Source: Nageia nagi
Taxonomy: Eukaryota; Pinophyta
Assembly (NCBI GenBank): GCA_050084985.1
Contig: JBITNC010000002.1
Span: 29,388,001 to 29,452,000, forward strand
DNA length: 64,000 nt
Direction: 5' to 3'
Shown: positions 36,479 through 48,165 of the stretch, piece after piece
Layout of the letters: every line of letters starts with the position of its first letter
Position numbering within the stretch: the stretch's first letter is position 1
The notes under the pieces: model-generated
Database searches by the model: none
Told to the model about the DNA's origin: nothing
What the model saw: the letters and a program-made list of their open reading frames with translations, nothing else
Position numbers and translations under genes: made by a program

Positions 36479-39400
36479 TCATATGAGAGAAGTTTGTGAC
36501 TGAACTTCGCAATTTGAAGATCTTGAATGCTTCAAGTGATGATGTCTACCAAGGGAGCCATGTCTGTATGGAGATCGTGATCTATTTCTCATATGATTTT
36601 GATCCCTGAACCGGTTCCTATCTCCATCTCTCTCTCTTTCTCTATCTCTTCCCCTATCTCTTTCTCTACCAGCATGGCCTGACCTATAAGAATTCCTATC
36701 CCTATTTCTTGATGTATTTCGCTGCTCCCTTGTTCTGTCTCTCTCATGGTCCCTTTGTTTCTTCCTTTCCTCTTCATCTTTATCTTTCACCAATCTCTGT
36801 TCTTCTCTTGCTTTTTCTTTTTTAGCCTGAGTAATTTAATGTATGATATAAATTTTCACTCTAGAAAAATCTAAAAAATAACCATTAATGGGAAGAACAT
36901 GCATTTTGAATAAGTTGTTTTTTCTTTGCGAAATGTTGTTTGCACTTTACAAGAACTGCGAACAAAGTGTAGAATTCAGAAAAGGCTCAACCTTGAACTC
37001 ATCAATAAACTCGTGCACCATTGCATGCCCTATGTGTTGCTTCCCAGTTACATGAGATTGGGTTCTCTCGGCAACATCATTTTCCACTAAGAGAGAACCA
37101 CAGACATCACAGACTTCCATCTTGTTTACCTGGGGCAACATTATCCCTCTCTCACTAGATGCATGTTGGGTTAACATAGTCTTTTCCACATTCAATGCAT
37201 CCACCTAGAACAAACACAATATATGAGGTAACAAAACATTGTCATAAACCTTCTTAGCAAATTTGTAACAACTGCAACACAAGAAATAAGTAATCACTTG
37301 ATTACACCTTCCTCATCAGTGCCTGAGCTTCATCAACCTTGCCTTCCTCCCCAAGATTTTCGACTTGCTCCAGCAACTTCTGTATTTTTTCCTCTATGGT
37401 TGCTAGTAGCTCTGACTTCTCTGTTGAGATGGGCAACATAGAGGAAACATCTGTATCCTGAGCTATACGTACACGGCCTCGCCGAACTCTACGTTCTAAA
37501 TCTTGTACCTGGAAGTATAAAAAAGGAAAATCTCTCAAACACATTGAAAAGCCCAAGAAATCTTACTTATTATGTTCAAGAGAAAGCAATGAAAGCTTTG
37601 TATGGAACTGACCAGTTTCTCACAAAATTGAGCAAGTTCTGCTTCAAATCTGGCAACAAAGAGATCATGCCTGGAAGACTTCTCAAAACTGTTTCAAAGA
37701 TATATAAAAATTATGTGAAATAAACATTACAGTCCATTATTCCAATACATTTTCAAGAAATTAAGAAAGGAAGGGCAATTATTTTACTTGAATAACAGCT
37801 ACCCTGGTCTTTTTTACAGAATAGGATCTTCATGAGTTATTGATGAGCAGAAAGACAAAAAATTCTAGTATTATTCTCATACAAGAGCACCTGTAAAACT
37901 AAAATGTATGATTTTAATCATCCTGCTGCTGGACAAACAAAATCAAATTATTGTTTCTAATTATAAGCACAGGGTTTCTAGTCAAGTACTTATAGTCACC
38001 TGCCACTCAAGATAGTTGTTCAGCAGCTTCGGTGGTCTAAGAAATCATATTGGCTAGTGAACACAGAAAAGAGAGAAACTTGAAGCAGTTTAGAATGACT
38101 CTGCAGTTTCTACACTTGTTCCACAAGTAGCACTCAATGAAACAATCAACATTGTCTTGGCACATTCACTATCTGTTAGTTTCCATGTCATTAGTTTTAT
38201 GAATTTTCTGTGGATAATCAGCAACCTTTGAATTCCAATCAAACTTTATTTATCCCAGAGAAAATAGTAAAAGTCAAAGCACTTACTGGTGTCTGAAAAA
38301 AACACAAAATAACCAATGAAACCCTAAAAACAGCCAATTCTTCCAGTTCAATGTATTTCTGTGTGAATTCATTCATAGCCTTCAAAATAAGATCAATCGG
38401 TATAATGGCAACAAAACTAAGCATCAATGGATGGAATTTAACAGTGAGCGAAACCTAAGATTATTTTTGCAGTGGCTCCAACCCAATGTTTCATATGTAC
38501 CTCCGGCTAAGAGACAGAAGAAGGATCTATTGCACCGGCCTCTGCCCCTAAAGTCCACTTTGCTAGGGAATGTCAAATTTTGTATCTCACCATATGGATC
38601 AAGCAATGTGCTGACAGGAATTTGAAACTTTTAAGACCGACGAAAAATCACCCACCTTACTGCTTAACCAAGGCCCAATTGCACTTCCTAAGAGTTTTCA
38701 GTTCATAAATACATAAAACTATAAAAAACTTAATGATCTGTAGCAATAGTTCAGCTGTACTTGCTGTAGATCAATATTCAAGCTAAAAACTGCTTACACA
38801 TAACCTGAAGCTCAAGCCAGCAGGACCCACAGTAATAATTATATTTGTTGTCTCCTTTGTGAATTAAAAAATTGCTAAAATTTTCAAAGCCAACATCGTT
38901 TATCTATTATCTCATTACCGAATATACAAACTGAAAATAAATCTACTATTTAGAGATTATGAAATAGATGTTTAGCTGCAGATAATGGCAAGAAGATACT
39001 CATCATATACAGATTCACTACGCTTGAAAGCACAGCTTGGATTTAAAGGTTGCAGGTTGTCATCAGAATAGGGCTATTATTTAGAAAAATCTCAACTTGT
39101 AAAATGCACACTCAAAGTCAAAGCCTAATTTATCCTTAGCATGAAAAGAAGGCTCGTGATGTCCTCAAGAGTTTTTTTAACTTAAAGCCCAACAGAAGTT
39201 GAATCAACTCTATATTTGATTCAATATGCGACATGCCTTGTTGACTGACAAGCTAGAGCATGACCTTAGCCACAGCACAAATTAAATTTAGAAAACTACA
39301 CCCATATAGAGAGGTAGTTTGGGGTTGAAGACTCCAAGTTTATATCTGGTATATTCTTTGAAGAACTTACGAACAGCATTCTTAACGATTCCCAAACAAC

Positions 39401-40868
39401 ACCAAATGAGCAATGAGACATGTCATGAGCCATGGCAAGGAAAAAATAGAAAACCATGGCACACCAGTACAGCAGATGGCAAAAACGATTTTAGAATATA
39501 AATGCATAAGTCCCTACCAACACACAATGCATTATAAGCAAAGTGCATGCCACTATCCACAACACAAAAATATTATAAATCTAAGATCAATTTATGCACC
39601 CATCTAGAGGTAGATTGTAAGATTATAAAATTTTATCGCATAACAAATCCCTAACAACAAACCACAAATCATGCACTAGGCATGTCTATGTTAGAGCAAC
39701 GAATATTTGAAAACTAGCGCACACCAATACAGACAAACAAGATTTCTCAAAGAAATGCAATCAATCATAAACCAGCTAGAAATAGATTTCATATTTTTCT
39801 AAAGATAATATCATTTCCTACATAAAGGTTAAAAATAAATCAGCAAATATAACATCTCCAGAATCCTCAGAATAATAATAGGTTATGTTTCATGTATGTT
39901 TAATTTGATAAGTAGGTTAGATTCATACCTTTCTTTCAGTTTTAAATCATGAATTCTAGGGCAGGGGCCTGAAAGAAAAAAGATTGAAAACAAAAATGTC
40001 ATGTAAAAATTTTACAACCATAGCGTCCAATAATAAAATGAACTACAGTAAAAGAAAGTTGAAACTACATACTAATAGATTAGAAAAAAGAAAAAATAGT
40101 GAGAATGCATACCAAGGTCACTCCTTGTGTTCACGAATAAATCATTGGGACAAAAGCGAACCATGTAAAATCCACAAACCTCCTTATCATCCCAGCGAAT
40201 TTCTCTGTAACATTTTTTCTCCTCTTCAGTCAGATTCCGAGCTGCGAAACAAATTCCAATTCTGTTAATTGAGTTAATCCTGAACACTAAGAATCACCTC
40301 CAATCTTATTTGCAATATAAAAAAGGGCAGTTGTGTGGCTTCAGGAACATTTTGAGCTTGTCAAAATGATTTCACTATACTGGCAAGGGAAATTACAAAG
40401 CATGCTTATGTTCTGGCTAACAATTACAGCTAATGGTAGAGGAAGAAGCTCATACGAGGTATCTTTATTTGGTGTAAACATCCAAATTTCAAGCACTTTT
40501 TACCCAGCTCATATTGGATACATTTTTCTAACTTTTGGTGTTAAATTTAACATTAAGGCCTATGACACTGGAAAAACAAATTACCAACAACATAACCTAC
40601 ATAGAACTCTGCATTTTAGCCACATATTATGTCATCACTTATTTCTCTAGTATTTTTTGAATTTACATATCAGATTCTTCCCCCTAACGGTCATACAGAA
40701 CAAGGGTGGCTTTTTTTTAACAGAATTGACTCTCGATTAATAATGTAACCCAATAATTTATTATGCTAACAAAAAATAGATGATAAAAAAAGCTGAAAGA
40801 TTCTTAAGATCAACAAACTAACCTGCACCCATAAGCTCATCCAGGAGAGCCCTCTGAGCCTCCACCAT
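36479..40868 (-). CDS. LUC7-like U1 snRNP protein, seven coding exons
   Basis: Encodes a plant LUC7-family protein, a U1 snRNP component that helps choose 5' splice sites in the nucleus. Exons on the minus strand: 40868-40823, 40241-40113, 39968-39929, 37688-37613, 37508-37308, 37204-36992 and 36826-36479. Every intron is GT-AG and all phases join, giving 1053 nt (350 residues) without a stop. The start reads MVEAQRALLDELMG, the family amino terminus. Exons 2-3 carry the first zinc finger (VCGFYMVRFCPNDLF through GPCPRIHD; CCCH pattern). Exon 5 is a coiled coil (EEKIQKLLEQVENLGEEGK). Exon 6 holds the second zinc finger (VCDVCGSLL ... THVTGKQHIG-like, C2H2; here QSHVTGKQHIGH). Exon 7 is the Arg/Glu/Asp-rich RS-like tail ending in SRSPYRHGS and TGA at 36479-36481. 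Family and exon structure are clear; transcription is inferred. Intron 3 (37689-39928) is over 2 kb. Confidence 0.92.
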
Positions 40869-42183
40869 TTTGAAAATTTGATGCTGTGAAGTTCAAATTT
40901 TACTTGCAACAACGTTGTCTGTGCAATCACACACTCCTTAGAGATTCCTACTTACAGCAACAGAAAAAGAACAGTGATCACCAAATAGCCCTAAACAATC
41001 ACTACTATCAAATTCTCAGTTTCCTGGATATAAGACCATGTGATTCTGCAATTAAAAAGTAGACCCCAAATTTCTAGTTCCTTAAAAAGCTTAGCAAATC
41101 TATTTCAACATTGAATTCTTAAATTGCATAACATTAAAAAAGTATTTGCAACGTCTATCATTTTGAATGTTTTATTTAGAAATTTGGCATTTTACAAAGA
41201 CAGCATATTTTTTATAGAAAACAACATAATTGAATGGGCAAATATTTTTACGAAACCTGAAAAAACATAGCGAATTTTCAGACATTAGCCTTTAAACTTT
41301 CCCCAGAAAGTATACAAAATTCAAGTCAGTTCTAATTCAAGTTAGTTTTTGCTCCTGTCCATTCAAGTTAGTTTTTGCTTCCTGTACACAGGTTTCTGAA
41401 GTAAATCCAGATCAAAGGTGGTAAACTTTGATAGGTACTTACACAACTTATTAATTCTAATTACGTATGCAATACTTCAAAATGCCAAGCACCGATGTCT
41501 TTATGTACATCTATCTCATATTCCACAAATGAGATTCTACAAACATTTGTAGATAGATAAGAAACAGATTAGCTGAATAATTGCACTACTCCAGCAGGTC
41601 ATGTTTTCAAGGTAAAGATAAAAGTGAAATTTTAAGTTATTTTAGACACCTTATCTAATTTGTATTTCAGAGCACAATGGGAGAAATGAGAACCTTTTAA
41701 TTCAGTCAATACAGATTGCTTCAAATTTTGATCCTCCTAAAGATTCCACCATGGGACAAAGTACAATTTTGTACCTCCTTATGATTCCACAATTGAACAT
41801 AGCAAGCAGAAAATTGAGTCGTACCAATGTGACAAAGCTCAAGGTAGCTAAATGCCAGACCAATGTTCAAATCCTGGTCAAACCCACACCTCTTTCAAAA
41901 CAACCTTGATAAAATGAATGGCATCCAGATGACTCAAATGCAAATTCTTAGCAAATTTTGGCAAAAGAGAAAAATCATGAAAACCCATTAGAATTTCTCT
42001 TCCAAGCCCGCATTCTAACTTGATGGTGCACTTCAATGTGCAGTGTTTCTGATAAAGGATGACCTAGTCCTATATAAATAGCTGTGATTCCTGTTTCTTA
42101 TTCCCTTAGTTACTTCATCACTTCCACGGCATAAAGCCAATCCACAGCAGCTTAATGATGCATTCTCCATATTCTGTTGATCA

Positions 42184-42202
42184 CATGCACACACACACAC
42201 AC
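42184..42202. repeat. (CA)n microsatellite
   Basis: Short run of alternating CA/AC about 18 bp long within the putative leader intron. Confidence 0.8.
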
Positions 42203-43013
42203 TTACCCAGATATATGTACATAAATACTAAATATGCTTTCACTGAATATATTAATCATAGTAATCAAACTCACAGAGCATTCATAGAAGTCATAAGCAA
42301 CATCAGGTTCTGCTTGTAAATCACACCTGACTCTTAATTGAAGAATTTTATGTTTTGATCACTATTACTCATTGAGTCCAAGCAAAACAAATTAATTTCT
42401 TCCCTAATTTTATCAGCTGCACTCTGGAGAAAAACATTAAGGTTGCCTGAAAAAAAAATAACAAACACCGCAAGGCAACCTAGATCACGATCTACCAACC
42501 TTTTCACTAATTTCCACCTCATCTGGCAAGGTAATAAATAATTTTTTGTGTAGCAGTAATCATTTAATGAGCTAAACTTTTTATAGGTAAAAAATTACAC
42601 TGAATTCTAAGTCCTGAAATATTAATTTTTTCTTTCACTTTGCAGCTAGGGTGTCTTTGTGTGCAAAATAGCTTATTAGCACAAATGGGACAGGAGTTGG
42701 AAACATTGGAAAAAGAGTCAAATTCAAGGCAAATACATTTGATATTACTGCAGTAATAATATCAATGGGAGCTTAAACAAAATGAAATACAATTTATCTT
42801 GAATTCACAGCCATGATGTCACTCTTTGTGATAGAACGTAGAACAAAATGATGCAGCAAAATCAATGCCCAAGTAAAGGCTTTCAAGAAAAAGATATGAG
42901 GAAGAGAAATCTTAATGTAATGGAAAGGCCCTAGAGTTAGACATGGGTCTGCTGTTGTTACAAGTCCAAGCACTACTGCACATGGTATTCTTGTTTGCAA
43001 AACCACCAGCAAT

Positions 43014-43250
43014 TACTAACCTTCCCTCGAGAGAATTGGATCATGGAACAAAGGAAACACCAAGTGGCAAAGAGGCTTGCAGAAATTTTTAGTGCTTTTC
43101 GAACATCTTTTTCAATGATGCAAGCTCATATTACTAGCCCTCCCTCAAGGGAATTGGATCATGGAACAAAGAAAACACCAAGCAGCTAAGAGGTCTGTAG
43201 AAATTTTTAGTACTTTTCTAAAATCTTTTTCAATGTTGCAAGGTCGTCAT
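43014..43250 (+). repeat. Tandem duplication, unit about 120 bp
   Basis: Two adjacent copies contain GAATTGGATCATGGAACAAA, GAAAACACCAAG, GCAGAAATTTTTAGT-type and CTTTTTCAATG blocks. They lie within the putative 5' UTR intron. Confidence 0.8.
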
Positions 43251-43469
43251 ACTGGGATTGCATGGTGAATGTCATTACAATTTAGGGCCTAGGTTCAAGG
43301 CATCCAATTATCATAAGTTGCAAGGCTCATTGCTTGATGATGCAATGAAAGGTATACATATTATTGAACAGCAAAAACAATTTAGAAGGGTTGCAACACA
43401 CTAACTAACAGGAAGGAAGGAATAGAAACCTCATCCACTTTTTTATTTCTTCCATGGGTGATTTGGATT

Positions 43470-43870
43470 TTTAAATTTTTTTGAAGTCCAGAGATGCCTG
43501 ATCAAAAATAAATGTAAAATGTTGAACACCTTGTCAATATGACCGATGAAGTCATCATGGAGGTGGGGGTAGAAAATGTTGTGAAGATCATAACAAACAA
43601 CGCAACCTCATATGTATCTACGGGGAAAATTATCAAAAAGAGTTGGACTCCATGTACTGCTCCTTGTCTCAACTTCATGCTTGAGGACATTAGGATGCTT
43701 AGCAGGATTGAACAAATTGTGGAGAACACCAAAAACATAACCAAATAAATCTATGACCCCACATGGTTTCTCAACTATGGTTTCTCAACTAGGAAAAACT
43801 ATTTTTAGTAGCTTTACTACAAATTTCATCACATTGCGAAGTCTAAGTCAAGAGTACCATAACAGAGAAT
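43470..43870 (+). pseudogene. hAT transposase fragment (DUF659-type)
   Basis: The open frame 43539-43748 reads MTDEVIMEVGVENVVKIITN, NATSYVSTGKII, WTPCTAPCLNFMLEDI and VENTKNITK. This matches the pattern of plant hAT-type transposases (EVGxxNVVQVVTDNxxNYxxAGK...LYWTPCxAHCIDLxLEDI...). The usual H of AHC is P here. Downstream, out-of-frame pieces (NYGFSTRKN near 43780 and FHHIAKSKSRV near 43830) extend the match. It is a fragment only, with no terminal inverted repeats found. It lies antisense inside the putative LUC7-like leader intron. Confidence 0.75.
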
Positions 43871-44749
43871 AGCAACTAGACAAGTTTTAAATGTACTCGA
43901 TGGCAAAAAGGTCATCGAATAGGAATTTGATGATACTTACTAAAAGCCATCTAATAGGATTGTTCAAGTAAAATGTTTCAACTTTTAACTTTCATTTTCA
44001 AAATTTAGAGTTTCATGCTGTAATTGAATTTCTAAATTTATTTATCACGTTTGTTTATTAATTGCTCCTACAATATTTTGAGTCCTTCGTGAAAATATTG
44101 TGTGTTCTTGATAGAGGTGTTTCTTGTTAAGCACAAATCAGGTACATTTATCAAGCGATGGATAGGGCTAAGGAGGCTATGAATTCCTTTTCCAACCACA
44201 TCCAAAGTAATAAACGTGCCTAGTTTTTGCGGTGTTTCAATTTGTCATCTACAACTTCAACAAGATTATTATCACTTCCAGAAGCTTATTCATTTCCTGT
44301 GGGATACATTAGGGTAAATGTAATGCCTGGAGGACACATCAAACCCTAGATTGGCCACAAAATCCAGGCTTGCAAGCTACAGGCAAATTTTGCAGCGGTG
44401 AATAAAACAACAATGAAATCACTAACTGAAAACTACACACAAAATTCAGAGGCTTAACACCCACATTAGAAGATTTTGAAGTCATCATAACTATAAAAAC
44501 ACATCTACTCCATGAAATCCGTCGCAAAGCAAAAGATTTTCAGTGTAGCAGAATCTGAACAGAAACACGGATAATTTAGTCGAAACTTACCTCTGTAGAA
44601 AGCTCTGTTGCACAATATTAACGAGAGGGGGGAATACGACCAAAACCCTTGCTATATCTGCAAAAGGTAATTCGATGGCGGTGGGAACTGCAAACCACGA
44701 TTTAAAACGGACTTTTTAAATCAGAAATGGATGAGTATAAATAGATATC

Positions 44750-45340
44750 TTACAAGGAAATATAAAATTTAAGGGACCGACTTGGAGGGAAAAAAGAGAA
44801 GGTTTAACTATAAAAATATTGTTCGATAGTAAAGTCGATAATTTGTATTATAAGGTATGGGTTTGAATTTGAATATATATTTTTTATGTAAGTTTTAAAG
44901 TTTAAGTATTTTTTTATAAAATTTTAAAAAGGGTTTTTTTTAATTTAAATTAAGTATTTTAATGGTTAAATCATTTTTAATCAATATTGTTTTAGAATAG
45001 GTTTTTGAGTAAGAAAGATTTTAATTATAGAGGTTTAAAGCATTGTAAATCTTAGATCACATTGAAGATCTATAACCCACATAAGTTAATGATGGTACAT
45101 TAATAGTACATTTGGGAAATGATAATATTGACTTGGAGGGTGGTGGTGCATGGATGAGGAGAGTAATTGTCTAATTTAGTTGGACATGTCATAACACTCT
45201 CTAAATAAGGATGCTAGGATAGTTGTTCTATGGGAGGAGGTCTCACACAAGGAAAAATCTTATACATCGTAGAACGAATTCATACATGAGCATTACCCCA
45301 TTTAGATACTTTCAAAATTTAGTTGATTCTTGGGAGGATG
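44750..45340. other. Sequence flanking the Tat element, no gene
   Basis: AT-rich. Together with 63058 onward it is the pre-insertion host sequence; the last five bases (45336-45340, GGATG) are the target-site duplication. Confidence 0.5.
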
Positions 45341-46168
45341 TGTTGCAGTGAAAATGGAGCTGGAATGTAGAATAACATACAATAAAATTATTCTTCAATC
45401 TTCACTGAACCTCAAAAAATATGAAATAGATATACATGTTGTTATTGCAAATTGATATTGATATGCAGTTCAAACTACAATATGCCCTTAGGAGGGACTT
45501 TTTACAAATGCCATTGCCAAAATAAGAGTGTTAGATCTTCATTGTTTTGAGTTGCTTGCTTCTCTCCTTGATGTAGACAACCTATAAATCCTACACACAT
45601 GCAAGAGACAATAACATCAAAGCATCTATGTATGACATGTATTAAAATGAAACTAGCATAAAACAATAAGAGGTATGAGCTCACAAGATTTTGGCAGCAT
45701 TACCCTACTTCAAAATTGGGTTCAATTGGGGTCCTTAGATTGATCTATTAGCTTGTATTTATAGATTTTTAGGTGAGACGTTCCAATGCATGTAAGGGGA
45801 AGTGAAAAGCCACTGTAGGTCGTAACTGACCCCCTCTAGCCACATCATCTTGGAAGAACGAATCATTTTAGCTTCCTTTTGGTTTTTTGTTCGGCTGTTA
45901 CAGAGTCACCGACGTTTGGAATACGAACGCTGGCGACTAGATCAAAACGCCGGCGATTCAAGGCGAACGCCGGTGATTGGTTAACAATATAAAAAATGAC
46001 CGCCTAATAGTCAAATTTTATCGAAAAGGGGTTATATGACCACTCGTTTTGCATGTGTTCGATGAGAGCTATCCAATAATGGAGTTTTTGAACCTATTTT
46101 ATGTTGTTACGAGTTATGAATATTCCAACGTTTACTTAGTTAAAGAGGGACATCTTTAGGTGTCTACA
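45341..46168 (-). repeat. LTR (3') of the Tat element
   Basis: 828 bp, TGTTGCAGTG ... GTGTCTACA, flanked by GGATG. A minus-strand TATA box TATAAATA lies at 45756-45763. Against the right LTR I count about 22 substitutions and two 3-bp indels by eye, largely transitions. It contains a short GC-rich segment (about 45905-45980) of repeated CGCCGGCG-like motifs, which is where the two LTRs differ most. Confidence 0.93.
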
Positions 46169-46182
46169 TTTTGCCCCTTTTT
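46169..46182 (-). other. Polypurine tract of the Tat element
   Basis: AAAAAGGGGCAAAA on the minus strand, immediately adjacent to the TG of the 3' LTR; primes plus-strand DNA synthesis in LTR elements. Confidence 0.85.
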
Positions 46183-46639
46183 GAAATTATCAACCGAAAA
46201 ATACGGTTGATGATTTCAAAAACATAGAATGGGAAGCTTTGTTGCTTGACTGTTTATTGTTGCCTTTTTATGATATTAATCTTGATTCAATTTCTTAGAT
46301 GAATCAAATTATGATAAAATGTGTTTTCGTTTTACATTTGATGTAGTTTTGAAAACAAATCTTAATATACCTCAGAAGTGACTGTTTTCGGTATGACAAT
46401 GTGTTGAGCTTGTGTGACAGTTGCATGACATTTATGTTATGTCGTTCTGCATGTCTAAGCACACATGTACCGTATAAGTCCTCTTTTGTATATGGGTTTT
46501 GATGGTGTTTTCCTTCGTCCCGACAACGGGGTTTCAAGATGATCTTCTGTAACGACGATACATCCCATTTTATCATTTTTGATTTCCTTGACCAATTTAA
46601 GGCTATCTTTGAGAAAATTTTAATGTTTTCATGGCTATT

Positions 46640-46770
46640 CATAAACGCGACATTTTACTTCCAATCGTCGGCATTTAGTTTCAGTCGTCGGCGTTCGTCT
46701 TTAAGTCGCCAGTGTTTATTAACAGTCACCGGTGTTCGTATTTAGGTCACCGGTCTTTGAAAAAGAAAAA
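46640..46770 (+). repeat. Array of GC-rich ~22-bp motif copies
   Basis: About five spaced copies of a motif near GTCGCCGGCGTTCG (variants TCGTCGGCATTTAG, GTCGTCGGCGTTCG, GTCGCCAGTGTTTA, GTCACCGGTGTTCG and GTCACCGGTCTTTG), separated by AT-rich 6-9 bp. The same motif recurs in the LTRs, in the PMD intron (47100-47215) and in the 5' leader (61960-62075). Confidence 0.75.
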
Positions 46771-46882
46771 GTTTTATCTTTTTCTCATCCATTCCTTTTA
46801 GCTGTCCCTTTCATTGTTTGCCAGGGCCATTTTTCGTTGCTATTCCGTTGATTTCCAGCCGTTGATACTCATCGCAATCACC

Positions 46883-48165
46883 ATGCCTCCATGTAGACGC
46901 TCTGTTGGACGTTCTCGACCTATCCGGGAAGAGGTAGGGTTTTGGAATAACCTTAATTTCTATGTTTATAACTTGTAATTTAATCATGTAATTTCAAAAT
47001 TGAGACCATGAATGATGTTTAAAAATTATTTTAGTCATTTCTATCGGATAAAATTTGCAGATTAGGCTTTTATTTCTATTTTTTGTGAAAATTTTCCTGA
47101 TTCCGTCGCGGTCGCCGACCTAAGCCGAGCGGTTAACAGAAACACCGCGTTCGAACTTCGAACACCGGTGACCGAGTGTTAGAGTTTACAAACGTCGGTG
47201 TTTCAGTATGAAACGCCATTTTTTCTTTTTTCTTTTTTTTTTGAGCTGAACTTTTAAATATTATACAGGTTCGCGATGTCTTTGAGCCTCGAGGTAGATA
47301 TCCCTCGATTCTACAGGAGGGTAGAGGTTTTCTAGATCCCACCGATCATGCCTTTTTCAGGTCTATTGGTTTTGGAGTGGGCCCGCACATGGGTCGCATT
47401 CATTGGGAATATCCTTTGTTAGCAGCATTGTTAGATCGATGGGACGTAGTTACATGCGCTTTCCATCTTCCGACAGGGGAGATGACGATTACAGTGGAGG
47501 ATATACACAGACTATATAGACTCCCTATACATGGACGACGGATTTTACCTATGGTGGATAGGAGAGAAGCTTTACCTGCCATCTCTTATTTATACGGAGC
47601 CACTCAGGTTAACACTATTATTTCTGAGATTATTTCAGGGGGCATCAGATATTATCAGTATTGGATGGAGGATCAGCAGAGGACGATCTGTTTTTCATAT
47701 TTGATGGGTTTGGTACAGTGCTATGCTCTCCCTGATACTGGCAGTGGGAGGTTTTCGTGGTCGTTACTGCCCATTATTGCAGATATGATACGACATGGTA
47801 CAATGTATGCTTGGGCACCCACATTATTAGCTCAGATTTATAGAGAGTTGTTCTTTTATTCACAGGGGCATAGAGCCTCTTTATCAGTTACTATCACTTT
47901 ACAGGTGTGGGCCTATGAGCATATAGCCGTGGCTCATCCTCCAGGATTACCGATGCCTGGGTTCGGTAGCCATTTGGATTACATGGCAGGTATAGTGAGA
48001 TGGCGTGAGGACTATTATATTCGCCCATCAGATGGAGTCCGTCAAGATGTGGGCTATTACCACCACATGCTTAGTCACTTGATTCCCGATCAAGTGAGAT
48101 TCAGACCTTACCGCTTATATCCTGTATGGAGAGAGCTCGTAGCTGAGCTTACTGGCATCCGGTAG
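46883..48165 (+). CDS. Antisense plant mobile domain (PMD) protein gene, two exons
   Basis: Runs opposite to the retrotransposon's own genes. Exon 1 (46883-46933) starts ATG and encodes MPPCRRSVGRSRPIREE; donor GTAGGG. Intron 46934-47268 (335 bp) ends TTATACAG. Exon 2 (47269-48165) continues in the same phase (VRDVFEPRGRYPSILQEGRG) to TAG, giving 315 residues. The PMD signature is clear around residues 65-110: LLAALLDRW, CAFHLPTGEMTITVEDI and RLYRLPIHGRRI, with further matches to about residue 300 (LIPDQVRFRPYRLYPVWREL). PMD proteins include Arabidopsis MAIN and MAIL1, nuclear proteins involved in transposon silencing and genome stability; PMD genes also occur inside plant transposons. Base composition is noticeably more GC than the surrounding element. 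Coding-like sequence continues past the TAG, so the stop may be a mutation in a longer gene. No obvious promoter motif was identified. Confidence 0.8.

Larger units (their letters stand above)
40869..44705 (-). promoter_or_regulatory. Putative 5' UTR, long leader intron and promoter of the LUC7-like gene
   Basis: Upstream of the ATG the minus strand has an acceptor-like ACTTCACAG ending at 40884, so the coding exon would begin at 40883. A strong donor CAGAG/GTAAGT occurs at 44593/44592, and TATTTATA (TATA-like) lies at 44736-44743, roughly 30 bp upstream of a start near 44705. These fit a non-coding first exon of about 44593-44705 and a 3.7-kb intron in the 5' UTR. GC-richer sequence at 44600-44700 supports a promoter-proximal exon. 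The model rests on splice signals only. Confidence 0.5.

Noticed and set aside
36589-36777. Second minus-strand frame over LUC7 exon 7
   Set aside because: Alternative frame of the repetitive Arg/Glu-rich tail; the spliced LUC7 frame explains the region.
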